Assembly: GCF_025263685.1 (NCBI RefSeq)
Contig: NZ_CP092109.1
Location: 1,799,001 to 1,863,000, forward strand
Source: Geoalkalibacter halelectricus
Lineage (GTDB): Bacteria > Desulfobacterota > Desulfuromonadia > Desulfuromonadales > Geoalkalibacteraceae
DNA length: 64,000 nt
Reading direction: 5' to 3'
Position 1 is the first letter of the stretch; each line of letters starts with the position of its first letter. Below, in pieces: positions 1-7,221 of the stretch. The notes beneath the pieces were generated by a model, which saw only the letters and a list, made by a program, of their open reading frames with translations, was not told the origin of the DNA and made no database searches. The position numbers were made by a program, and so were the translations under genes.

Positions 1-573
1 GTAGCGGCACGCGATATCGATAAGGAGTTCATCGCCTACTTCATTGCCAACGCTGATCTCAATCTGGAACCGATCGACAATCTCGCCGAACTGGCACAAC
101 TGGCGCAAGGCCAGGGCTGGACCTTCACCTTCGGCAGCAAAAGCAGCACCTCCAGCCATCTGATGCCGCGCAGCTTCTTTGCCGAGCAGAGCGGGAAGGC
201 ACCGGAAGCGGTGTTCCGTACCGTCGCTTTCAGCGGCAGTCACGACGTGGTGCTGCAAAAAGTCGCCAACGGAGAATTTCACCTAGGCGCCTTGGGCCAG
301 CCGCCCTATGATCGCGCCGGCGAAGAAATCAGGGCAAGAGCTCCCATCGTCTACACCACTCCCAAGTTCACCAACTACTCTCTTTCCGCCCGTGCCGACC
401 TGGGGGCAGACCTTATAGGCGAGATTCGCTCGGTGCTGCTCAACCTTCATGAAACCCCCGAAGGCCGACAAATTCTCGACTACCTCAAGGCTGGAAAATT
501 CGTCGATGCCGATATGAGCGAATGGCTCGGATACGTGGATCTCATCGAATCCGGTGTGGACATCGGCGGCTGA
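1..573 (+). CDS. PhnD-like periplasmic substrate-binding protein of a phosphonate/phosphate-type ABC importer (5' partial)
   Basis: The frame is open from base 1, so the N-terminus with its signal peptide lies outside the window. The visible part contains FTFGSKSSTSSHLMP, which matches the ligand-loop region of PhnD/PtxB-type binding proteins, followed by a segment reading VANGEFHLGALG that fits the second lobe. The family captures phosphonate, phosphite or phosphate in the periplasm and delivers it to a PhnC/PhnE transporter. Its stop overlaps the next start (TGATG), and the two downstream genes encode exactly that ATPase and permease, which supports the call. The ligand cannot be told from sequence; no phosphonate-degrading (C-P lyase) gene is visible here. 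Confidence 0.8.
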   Translation, partial: VAARDIDKEFIAYFIANADLNLEPIDNLAELAQLAQGQGWTFTFGSKSSTSSHLMPRSFFAEQSGKAPEAVFRTVAFSGSHDVVLQKVANGEFHLGALGQPPYDRAGEEIRARAPIVYTTPKFTNYSLSARADLGADLIGEIRSVLLNLHETPEGRQILDYLKAGKFVDADMSEWLGYVDLIESGVDIGG

Positions 574-1442
574 TGGCTGAAACGACCAGAATCGAGGCGC
601 CGCAAGGCGCCTCGCGCATTTCCGTTAAAGAAAGCCGGGACGTTCTGCTCAAGCCGCAAGCGGTTTTTGCCCTGCAGGGAGTCGGAAAATCCTTCGGGCG
701 CGCACAGGTGCTAACGGATATCGCTTTTTCCGTTCAGCCGGGTGAGCGCATTGCGGTAATCGGCCCGTCGGGCGCCGGAAAAACCACCTTGTTTCGCCTG
801 CTCAGCGCGGTGCTCAAGCCGAGCAGCGGGCGGGTTCTGACCCTTGGCTGCGATACCTGCGCCTTGCGTGGGCGTGCGTTGCGCCGGCTGCGGCGGCAAA
901 TCGGAGTCCTTTACCAAAACGACAACCTCATACCCCACCTGCGCGTGGTGCATAACGTGCTCATGGGGCGCCTGGGCGACTGGGCCCTGGCGCGCGCCTT
1001 GCTGTCGCTGCTGTGGCCCCAGGAACTGGCCAAGGCCAAGGAGGCTCTGGCGCGGGTGGAACTTGCCGACAAGCTCTGGAGCATGCCCGGCGAACTTTCC
1101 GGAGGCCAGCAGCAGCGTGTCGCCATCGCCCGCCTGATGGTGCAGCAGCCGCGCGTCATGCTGGCCGATGAACCGGTCAGTCAGCTCGACATCCGCCTGG
1201 GTCGCGAAATTATCGAACTGCTCTGCACCCTCGCCACATCCCTGGGCACCACCCTGCTGGTAAATCTGCACACCCTGGAATTGCTGCACGGCAATTTCGA
1301 GCGCGTCATCGCCCTCAGGCAGGGTCGTCTTTTCTGGGAAGGCGCCCCCGCCGCCATCAGCCGTGAGCTGCTCCAGGAACTCTACGGGGCGGAATATCGC
1401 GCCCTGCACCTCGACGATGTATCCCTCAACTCAGGCTCATGA
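573..1442 (+). CDS. PhnC-like ABC transporter ATP-binding protein
   Basis: This 289-residue ATPase would power the importer at the inner face of the membrane. Walker A is GPSGAGKTT at residues 64-72, the ABC signature is LSGGQQQR at about 175-182, Walker B is VMLADEP at about 195-201, and an H-loop histidine lies in NLHTLE at about 231-236. The roughly 30-residue N-terminal lead is longer than in typical PhnC. I chose the ATG at 573 because it overlaps the previous stop (TGATG) and matches translational coupling; an upstream in-frame ATG at 522 would overlap the binding-protein gene by about 50 bases. The stop overlaps the permease start (ATGA). Confidence 0.85.
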   Translation: MAETTRIEAPQGASRISVKESRDVLLKPQAVFALQGVGKSFGRAQVLTDIAFSVQPGERIAVIGPSGAGKTTLFRLLSAVLKPSSGRVLTLGCDTCALRGRALRRLRRQIGVLYQNDNLIPHLRVVHNVLMGRLGDWALARALLSLLWPQELAKAKEALARVELADKLWSMPGELSGGQQQRVAIARLMVQQPRVMLADEPVSQLDIRLGREIIELLCTLATSLGTTLLVNLHTLELLHGNFERVIALRQGRLFWEGAPAAISRELLQELYGAEYRALHLDDVSLNSGS

Positions 1443-3334
1443 ATTTGCCGCCGTCCTCTCCCGCAAGCTTTGAGCGTTATTCGACCAGACGTCCCTGGAG
1501 GCATTGGGCGACCCTGGTGATCCTGGTCGCCTTGGCGGCCGGCGCCTTTGTCGCTGCGGAGTGGGATTTTTCCGCCTTGGTCGAACCGGAATTGCGCGCC
1601 GCGGCCCTGGCCCGCATGCTGGCCTGGGCGCAAACTTTCGCGTTTCCTGATCTAAGTGGCGAGTTTCTGCGTCACTGCTGGGCCCTGACCCTGCAAACCC
1701 TCTCCGCGGCTACACTGGGAACCGCCCTGGCGGTGGTGGCCGGCTTCGTTCTGGCCATGGGGTCCTCGCGCGCGGTCTGTGTCGGTGAAGAGGATGCCCG
1801 GGGCTGGCGCCGCAATTTTCCCCTGCGCAGCCCTGCCGCGGCGCTCTGTTCGCTCTGCCGGCTGGTGCAGGATGTCTTGCGCGCCGTGCCTGATTTTGTC
1901 TGGGCGGTGATTCTGGTGGCGATGATCGGTCTGGGTCCCTTGACCGGTGCCCTGGCCTTGGCTCTAAACATCACCGGCATTTTGGCCAAGGTCTACAGTG
2001 AACTGTGGGACAGCGTCGAGGAGCGCGATTACGAACAGGTGCGCGCCCTGGGCGTGGGGCGGCTGAACACCTTTTTCTACGGCATACGTCCTCTGGCGGC
2101 CCGCAGCGTACAGAGCTTTACCCTCATGCGTGCCGAATGCGCCATCCGCAACGCCGCAGTGATCGGCGCCGTCGGTGGCGGTGGCCTGGGCGCCGATATC
2201 TGGTATCAGATTCAATTCGGTGCCTGGGGCAAGGTGACCACGCTGATGATCTTCACCCTGGCTCTGACCCTGACCGCCGACCTGGCGGCCAACTTCATCC
2301 GTCGCCAGTTGCGCAGCGATCCCAACCATCCGTGTGCCGCCAAATTGCGCGGCACCACGGGAAAACTTCTGCCCGCCTACCTCGGTACCGGGTTTGTCCT
2401 GGGAGTGGTGTTCTGGTCGCTGTGGTTCATGGGCTGGGGCGACAACGCGCCGCCGGGGCAGCAAAGCCGTAACTATCTGCAACCGGCGCTCATGCTCGTC
2501 ACCGGCGAATCCTGGCGCAATCTGGCTTTCTTCGAGCGGTTGCTGCAACCCGATTTCGACCTGGCCGCCCTGGGCTGGGGCGGGACGCATAGAAGTGTCG
2601 AGCTTTTCGCCGACTACGGTCCCCTGGAGTTCTGGAAACCGGCAGCCTGGGTGGCCTGGGACGCACAGCTGGACAAGTGGTTTGTCTGGCGGGTGATCAA
2701 ATCGGCATCGGTCCCCTTGGCTCTGGCGATTGTGGGAACCTTGGTGGGCGTCGTCGGAGCCATCATCCTGACGTACGCGCACAGTCTGGCCTTTCAAATT
2801 GAACCCTCGCGTTTCACCGGTGAGACGCCGCATCTGGCGGTGCGTGCAGTGCGCCTGGTTCAGTTGGTTCTGGCGCGGTTCACAGGGCTGGTTTCACGTG
2901 GTGTGCCTGAGGTCATGTGGGCTTTCCTCTTCATCGCTTTCTTCGGTCCGGGGTTGCTGGCCGGCACGATCGCCATCGCCATTCACAGTCTGGGGGTGCT
3001 GGTGCGGGTGTTCAGTGAGACGGTGGACAACATTCCTTATCGGCGTTTTGAACAGTCTTTCGCCGGTTCGCGCCTGAACTGCTTCGGCTATGTCGCCGCC
3101 CCGATCTGCTGGCGGGACTGGATGACCTACAGCTTTTTTCAATTCGAGAGCAACCTGCGTGCCGGAGTAGTGCTTGGGATCGTCGGGGTGGGCGGGCTGG
3201 GCTTTTTCTTTACCTTCAATTTCGAGTGGTTCCGCTTCGAGAAGGCTGGGACTTATCTTCTGATGATCATTGCCTTGACGGTGGTGACTGATCGCATATC
3301 TCGGCTGCTCAAGCTCTCGCGTGTGGGCAGTTGA
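1439..3334 (+). CDS. Fused tandem PhnE-type ABC transporter permease
   Basis: At 631 residues this is about twice the length of a usual PhnE. Two permease halves are visible. The first half carries an EAA-like loop around ERDYEQVRALGVGRLNTFF, followed by a glycine-rich GAVGGGGLG. The second half repeats the pattern with YRRFEQSFAGSRLNCFGY and GIVGVGGLG. Several long hydrophobic segments lie in each half. A single polypeptide would therefore supply both membrane subunits of the importer. The gene starts inside the ATPase stop (ATGA) and ends just before a bidirectional terminator, so it closes the three-gene operon. Substrate class (phosphonate, phosphite or phosphate) is inferred from the family only. 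Confidence 0.85.
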   Translation: MNLPPSSPASFERYSTRRPWRHWATLVILVALAAGAFVAAEWDFSALVEPELRAAALARMLAWAQTFAFPDLSGEFLRHCWALTLQTLSAATLGTALAVVAGFVLAMGSSRAVCVGEEDARGWRRNFPLRSPAAALCSLCRLVQDVLRAVPDFVWAVILVAMIGLGPLTGALALALNITGILAKVYSELWDSVEERDYEQVRALGVGRLNTFFYGIRPLAARSVQSFTLMRAECAIRNAAVIGAVGGGGLGADIWYQIQFGAWGKVTTLMIFTLALTLTADLAANFIRRQLRSDPNHPCAAKLRGTTGKLLPAYLGTGFVLGVVFWSLWFMGWGDNAPPGQQSRNYLQPALMLVTGESWRNLAFFERLLQPDFDLAALGWGGTHRSVELFADYGPLEFWKPAAWVAWDAQLDKWFVWRVIKSASVPLALAIVGTLVGVVGAIILTYAHSLAFQIEPSRFTGETPHLAVRAVRLVQLVLARFTGLVSRGVPEVMWAFLFIAFFGPGLLAGTIAIAIHSLGVLVRVFSETVDNIPYRRFEQSFAGSRLNCFGYVAAPICWRDWMTYSFFQFESNLRAGVVLGIVGVGGLGFFFTFNFEWFRFEKAGTYLLMIIALTVVTDRISRLLKLSRVGS

Positions 3335-3338
3335 AATG

Positions 3339-3366
3339 AAAAAAGGCGCCTCATGGCGCCTTTTTC
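3339..3366. terminator. Bidirectional intrinsic terminator between importer and cytochrome genes
   Basis: AAAAAAGGCGCC, loop TCAT, then GGCGCCTTTTT forms a near-perfect hairpin with A and T tracts on either side. It lies between the convergent permease (+) and decahaem cytochrome (-) genes, so it can serve both. Confidence 0.85.
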
Positions 3367-3382
3367 GTGGACTCTTTCATTC

Positions 3383-4606
3383 TCAACGGGCTTGGTGGCA
3401 CGCTCCACAGTCGGTTCGATCAGTTCCGGGTATTTGGGGAATGGTAAAATCGAACTGGCCGTCAACCAGAACAAGTGTGTGGCATGAACTGCAATCATAA
3501 GTTTGACCAGGCTGGTTCGGCGGGTTGGGCGCCACCGTGTTTATAGGTATGGTGGCGCCAATCAGGAAGTGATGCCGATTGACGATCCGGTTGGGGTCTT
3601 CGACATATTCCTGGAATCCTTCCGGATCCTCAATGGGATCGGGCGGGACAAAGTCCGGATCGTCAAAATGGCATCTCTGGCACTGGGCGTATTCATCTTC
3701 GAATTGGTGCCCAAAGCCCAGATGGTAGCCTTGGTCGATCAGGTCGAAGAAATCTGCTCTGAAGGTGGCGAGGACGCGGCCGGTCTGCGCGATATAATCA
3801 TCGACCTTGGTGCCGGTAAAGGGCATCGGCGGTGGTCCGTGGCAGGAGACGCAGCCATCGGGATGAACAAAAGGGTTGCTGACATGGCACTCCAGGCACG
3901 AGGGGCCGCTGCCGCCCAGGCCGTCAACGCCATGACACAGAGTGCAGGCCTGGAGATTGCCCACGTCCCAATGACCCAGGTTGGCCAGACGGCCATCGGG
4001 GAATTCCAGGCGTTGGCCGAACCACCAGAAATGGTCCGGAGCGCTCGACCCCGGGTGGGCTGCTAACGCCGGATGGGCGACTTCTTTGCGGAGGGGGTCT
4101 CCGGATATGGTGTCGACAAAAGTGTTGACGCGCCCGTTGTCGTGGCACATCAGGCTTTCGCAGCCACCGGGAAGGTCGCGCATGGAGATATCGAAGCGCG
4201 GGTTGCTGCCGGGACCGCCGCTTTCGCCGTGACAACCCTGGCATGAAGCGATGTCGCGCTTGGCAGCGCGGCCGTGGTTGAGGGGGTGCGCCCAGGGTAG
4301 ATCGGGTTCATCCCAGCCGGCTTCGTGATGCAAATCAAAGGGCGGCCCGCCGAGGTGGCAGACAAAGCAACTGGGCACGCCACCGCCGCCGCGAAAATCC
4401 GCGCGGTGGCAGACCTGGCATTCACTGAGGTCGCCGCGGGATTGAGCGAGGAGGGTCGGGGTATCGTGAGTGAATCTCCAACCCGGTTCATGGGCGTTGC
4501 GGGTGGTGGCCGCCCCTTCGTTGCTATCGCCGCTGCCGCAGCCGCCGATCAACAGCAGCAGCGCCAGGAGCAACATTCCCAACAATGTATTTTCTCCCCT
4601 GGGCAT
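3383..4606 (-). CDS. Multihaem c-type cytochrome lipoprotein (nine CxxCH plus one CX4CH site)
   Basis: The 407-residue product begins with a hydrophobic segment and a lipobox ending IGGC, so it is probably a lipoprotein. Nine CxxCH haem-binding motifs are present (CQVCH, CFVCH, CQGCH, CTLCH, CLECH, CVSCH, CQRCH, CSSCH, CGACH). A tenth site has wider spacing, CESLMCH. Such proteins pass electrons across or outside the outer membrane in metal-reducing bacteria. The ATG is preceded by GAGGTC, and the gene follows the pentahaem gene by 18 nt, so the two are co-transcribed with the barrel gene upstream. The haem count is a motif count. Orientation (inner or outer face of the outer membrane) cannot be read from the sequence. 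Confidence 0.88.
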   Translation of the reverse strand: MPRGENTLLGMLLLALLLLIGGCGSGDSNEGAATTRNAHEPGWRFTHDTPTLLAQSRGDLSECQVCHRADFRGGGGVPSCFVCHLGGPPFDLHHEAGWDEPDLPWAHPLNHGRAAKRDIASCQGCHGESGGPGSNPRFDISMRDLPGGCESLMCHDNGRVNTFVDTISGDPLRKEVAHPALAAHPGSSAPDHFWWFGQRLEFPDGRLANLGHWDVGNLQACTLCHGVDGLGGSGPSCLECHVSNPFVHPDGCVSCHGPPPMPFTGTKVDDYIAQTGRVLATFRADFFDLIDQGYHLGFGHQFEDEYAQCQRCHFDDPDFVPPDPIEDPEGFQEYVEDPNRIVNRHHFLIGATIPINTVAPNPPNQPGQTYDCSSCHTLVLVDGQFDFTIPQIPGTDRTDCGACHQAR

Positions 4607-4624
4607 TATTGACCTCGTTCCCGT

Positions 4625-5095
4625 TTAACCATGGCAAGGACGGCAGGTCTGCGATGCTTTCGGATTGCCGTGACAGCGAAAGCACGAAGTCGGGTCGATA
4701 CGACCGTCGATGCGGTGGCGTGAGAGATAATCTCCACGGTGCTGGGTGCGGCGAAAATTTTCCGTTTGGTTGCGCAAGGACGGCTTAAGTTCGACGCGTG
4801 TGGCGTGGCAACTGTTGCAGAAGCTCTGCTCGTGACACATGGCGCAGACGGCTTCGTTTTGATAGGTGACGAGTCGGTGGTTGTCGGTGAAGTAGGGCGT
4901 ATGATTGTAGCGCTCGTAGACCATCTCCTTGTTGTCATAGCCGTGGCAGCGCACGCAATAGACCCGCCTCTCGCCCAATTCATAGATGGGAGGATGAGTT
5001 TTGGGCGGGCGATAGCCGTTGCCGGCGACACAGGAAATCAGCAAGCCGGCCAGGCCGGCGGCGAGAAGTATGGTCAGGATTTTTCTGCTGCTCAT
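4625..5095 (-). CDS. Pentahaem c-type cytochrome lipoprotein
   Basis: The protein has 156 residues. I chose the ATG at 5095 because it has GGAG about 8 nt upstream and starts a clean signal sequence ending in the lipobox LISC; an ATG 13 codons earlier lacks these advantages. Five CxxCH motifs are visible (CVRCH, CAMCH, CNSCH, CFRCH, CRPCH), spaced over the whole mature protein. It lies between the barrel gene (51 nt gap) and the decahaem gene (18 nt gap), which suggests one electron-transfer complex. Small lipoprotein cytochromes of this kind occur beside barrels in Geobacter conduits, but I cannot assign an orthologue. Confidence 0.87.
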   Translation of the reverse strand: MSSRKILTILLAAGLAGLLISCVAGNGYRPPKTHPPIYELGERRVYCVRCHGYDNKEMVYERYNHTPYFTDNHRLVTYQNEAVCAMCHEQSFCNSCHATRVELKPSLRNQTENFRRTQHRGDYLSRHRIDGRIDPTSCFRCHGNPKASQTCRPCHG

Positions 5096-5146
5096 AGAAC
5101 CGACTCCAAGAAAGTGCGCGCGAGCACAACACACATGGGCCTGTGG

Positions 5147-6421
5147 TCAATCATACAGGTAGTGGGCCGCGAGGGTGGTGCGAAAATTGTTGTCGAGGTA
5201 GGGATCGTCGCTGTAATCAAAGGAAAATTTCACCTTGAGCCGGTCCCCCATCAGGCCGCGGCCCAGCCCCAGGGAAGCGAACCAGGCCTGGTCCTTGCCG
5301 AAAATCGGGCGGTCGTAATCGACCAGGATGGCATCGCCGGTGACAAACCAGGGACGCATGTCCCAATAGAAAAATCCGCGCGCCAGGGTGAAGCGGTCGC
5401 GCGCCTGGTCGCCATCCATGCGCCCCAACTCGATGCCGACCTGGCTGAGGATTTTGATTTTCCAGGTGCTGATCAGGGAATAATAATCGGCGCTCCCGAA
5501 GCGCTTGCCGTATTCGTAATGCTTGTACACCCCGGCCAGTTCAAAGCGCTCGTCGACATAGAGAAATGCCTCGGCGCCCATGACTTCCAATGTGTTTCCG
5601 GTGCCGGCGAGAAAGCGGAAAGGAAAGGCGGAGCTGTCGCTTTCGATAAAGAAATCATCGAAGCGATATCTCTGGTAGAAAGGGCGAAACTCAACCGGAC
5701 CCAGGGGCAGGCGAAGTTCATAGAAATGCTCGGCCCAACCGTCGGTTTTGAGGTTATAGACCGAACTACCCTGAAGGGAAATGCGGCCGGGCAAGAAGAA
5801 AAAACTGTCGAACCCGGCGAAATGCTCGTCATTGCCGCCGTCGTTGGCGAGGGCCTTGTAGGACAGGCCCACCTCATAGCGACCGATGCGGTGGTGGGAA
5901 ATGCGCCCGCCGAAGACATAGTCGCCGCTACGCCCATTGGTGGATGAGAGAGCGGCGGGTTGACCGGCGTAGGCGCTCAGGGTCAGCCCATGGGGCAGTT
6001 GCGAGCGGCCGTAGATGCCATCGACGGCGACATTGGCCACCCCCTCGAAGACGTAAAAGCGGCCCAGACGTCCGACGAAGTCCAGGGTGGGGAAGTCATA
6101 TTCAAGGTAGGCATAGAGAAGCTGACCGGTGGTGGTGTCATCAAAATAGTCGTCGCCCAGGTTAATGCGCATCCAGCCATAGCCGTGGAAGCTCAAGGCG
6201 GCCTCTTCGCGATCTCCGTAATCGATTTGCAGGTATTGGTAGGCGGGAAGCGCTTTTTGCCCGCGCGCATCGGGCAGGTCGCGTTCAAAGGATTGCAGAA
6301 TGGTATCCGAAGTCAGGCGCAGTTGGGTGCCGAATACCAAACTCGGCAGGATCAGGACCAAAAAACAGCAGCACAACAAAAGGCAGGCCGCCCGAAAATT
6401 GCGACTCGGAGCCGCGATCAT
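5147..6421 (-). CDS. Outer-membrane beta-barrel protein, candidate porin of an electron conduit
   Basis: The protein has 424 residues with an N-terminal hydrophobic signal (AACLLLCCCFLVLILPSLVFG). The rest is rich in alternating aromatic and polar strands (for example FHGYGWMRINLG, YLEYDFPTLDFVGRLGRFYV) with short turns, typical of a transmembrane barrel. It ends in LAAHYLYD rather than a classic terminal Phe. The start at 6421 has a strong GAAGGGGG site; the open frame extends further upstream but that part looks like leader RNA. It is first in an operon with two haem lipoproteins, so a porin-cytochrome role is likely. I do not recognise it as OmbB or MtrB. Strand number would need a structure prediction. 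Confidence 0.75.
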   Translation of the reverse strand: MIAAPSRNFRAACLLLCCCFLVLILPSLVFGTQLRLTSDTILQSFERDLPDARGQKALPAYQYLQIDYGDREEAALSFHGYGWMRINLGDDYFDDTTTGQLLYAYLEYDFPTLDFVGRLGRFYVFEGVANVAVDGIYGRSQLPHGLTLSAYAGQPAALSSTNGRSGDYVFGGRISHHRIGRYEVGLSYKALANDGGNDEHFAGFDSFFFLPGRISLQGSSVYNLKTDGWAEHFYELRLPLGPVEFRPFYQRYRFDDFFIESDSSAFPFRFLAGTGNTLEVMGAEAFLYVDERFELAGVYKHYEYGKRFGSADYYSLISTWKIKILSQVGIELGRMDGDQARDRFTLARGFFYWDMRPWFVTGDAILVDYDRPIFGKDQAWFASLGLGRGLMGDRLKVKFSFDYSDDPYLDNNFRTTLAAHYLYD

Positions 6422-6441
6422 GATACCCCCTTCTTCGACTG

Positions 6442-6459
6442 AAAAGCCGTCTTGACGGC
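6442..6459 (-). promoter_or_regulatory. Terminator-like hairpin in the leader of the electron-conduit operon
   Basis: Read on the minus strand, GCCGT-CAAG-ACGGC is followed directly by TTTT, about 20 nt before the barrel ATG. Upstream in the same leader lie other pairings (CCCGGTT with AACCGGG, and TCCGG with CCGGA, between about 6495 and 6555). This looks like transcription attenuation, but I could not match the leader to a known riboswitch class. Confidence 0.4.
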
Positions 6460-6617
6460 AGTAGCAGCACTCCTGGTCTCGGGCCTGGCAATCTCTCCGG
6501 AATTTGCCGGATGTCCCCGGTTCTAGCGAGCGGGCAGGAAGGCAACCGGGAGGAGAGAGGCGGTGGCAGGTCGGCCCCCAGGAAAAATCGAAAAACCGCA
6601 ATTAATCCAGCGGGCTA

Positions 6618-6646
6618 ATTATGCCATAAAAGCTGAGGTCTTGAAA
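6618..6646 (-). promoter_or_regulatory. Candidate promoter of the electron-conduit operon
   Basis: On the minus strand TTTCAA, 17 nt, CATAAT. The -10 box is good and the -35 box is weak. Use of this site would give a leader of about 190 nt before the barrel ATG at 6421. The remaining bases to the cupin gene at 6762 hold only the terminator at 6683-6713. Confidence 0.35.
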
Positions 6647-6682
6647 TGGGGATAATTGTTTAAAATCAATAATTTTTTTTCC

Positions 6683-6713
6683 CAAAGAAAGCCCCCGCCG
6701 TGGGGCGGGGGCT
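6683..6713 (-). terminator. Intrinsic terminator after the cupin gene
   Basis: Minus strand: a perfect 10-bp GC-rich stem (AGCCCCCGCC with GGCGGGGGCT, four-base loop) followed by TTTCTTT. It lies about 50 nt after the cupin stop and insulates the conduit operon from it. Confidence 0.8.
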
Positions 6714-6761
6714 GGGGATGTAAAGGTTGAACTTTGGCAGGAATAGGGCTTGTGCGGGACG

Positions 6762-7121
6762 TTATTTGGCAGAGGCCTGGGCGGCTTTGAACAGGGTCAA
6801 AAGCATTTTAAATTTTTTTACCGCCCGTACCCGATGGGAAACATGTCCGGGCATCAGGATGATTTGCCCTGCCTTGACGGTGGAGGGGTTCTGGCCCACG
6901 GTGATTTCCGCCTCCCCGTCCAGAACCTGAACGAATGCGTGGTAAGGCACGGTGTGTTCGGAAAGAGCTTGCCCTTCATCAAAACTGAAAACCGTCAGGG
7001 TGCCGGTTTCGTCCTGAAGCAAGGTCCGGCTGACCACGGCCCCGTCCTGATAATCCACCAATTCGGCCAGATGAGTGGGAACACCGCCTTCAAGCTTTAC
7101 GGAATGGTTGTCACTGGTCAT
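6762..7121 (-). CDS. Small cupin-domain protein
   Basis: The 119-residue protein is a single conserved cupin barrel. Motif 1 is seen as EGQALSEHTVPYHAFVQVLDG and motif 2 as VKAGQIILMPGHVSHRVRA. Metal-ligand candidates are the His in SEHTVPYH and the His of GHVSHRV. Proteins of this type bind a metal and often a small ligand; the substrate is unknown. GGAG lies upstream of the ATG, a TATAAT box lies at 7167-7172 and a palindrome at 7204-7221, so it appears to be a monocistronic, regulated gene with its own terminator. Confidence 0.8.
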   Translation of the reverse strand: MTSDNHSVKLEGGVPTHLAELVDYQDGAVVSRTLLQDETGTLTVFSFDEGQALSEHTVPYHAFVQVLDGEAEITVGQNPSTVKAGQIILMPGHVSHRVRAVKKFKMLLTLFKAAQASAK

Positions 7122-7166
7122 GGCGACTCTCCTTTTGGCGTCTGATCGCGCTTTTGCTTAGATTAA

Positions 7167-7172
7167 ATTATA
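7167..7172 (-). promoter_or_regulatory. -10 box of the cupin promoter
   Basis: Minus strand TATAAT, a perfect -10 hexamer about 46 nt before the cupin ATG. The -35 region (TTCTGG) is poor, which fits a promoter that needs an activator. Confidence 0.45.
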
Positions 7173-7203
7173 TCGAAAAAATAACATACCAGAACCATCC
7201 AGG

Positions 7204-7221
7204 CCTTGACCGGGGTCAAGG
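7204..7221. promoter_or_regulatory. FNR/CRP-like palindromic operator upstream of the cupin gene
   Basis: CCTTGACC-GG-GGTCAAGG is a perfect 8-bp inverted repeat. The core TTGAC-N4-GTCAA resembles Crp/Fnr-family half-sites. It lies about 52 bp before the predicted cupin transcription start and overlaps the stop codon of the upstream lipoprotein gene. Confidence 0.4.

Noticed and set aside
4739-5947. A 402-codon plus-strand frame across the cytochrome and barrel genes
   Set aside because: It runs antisense to three genes with unmistakable haem motifs or signal peptides, and shows no domain.
6460-6560. Possible cyclic dinucleotide (GEMM) or cobalamin riboswitch before the conduit operon
   Set aside because: A few words resemble pieces of these classes (for example GAGACCAGGAG), but the conserved cores, such as GCAAAGCC of GEMM, are missing.
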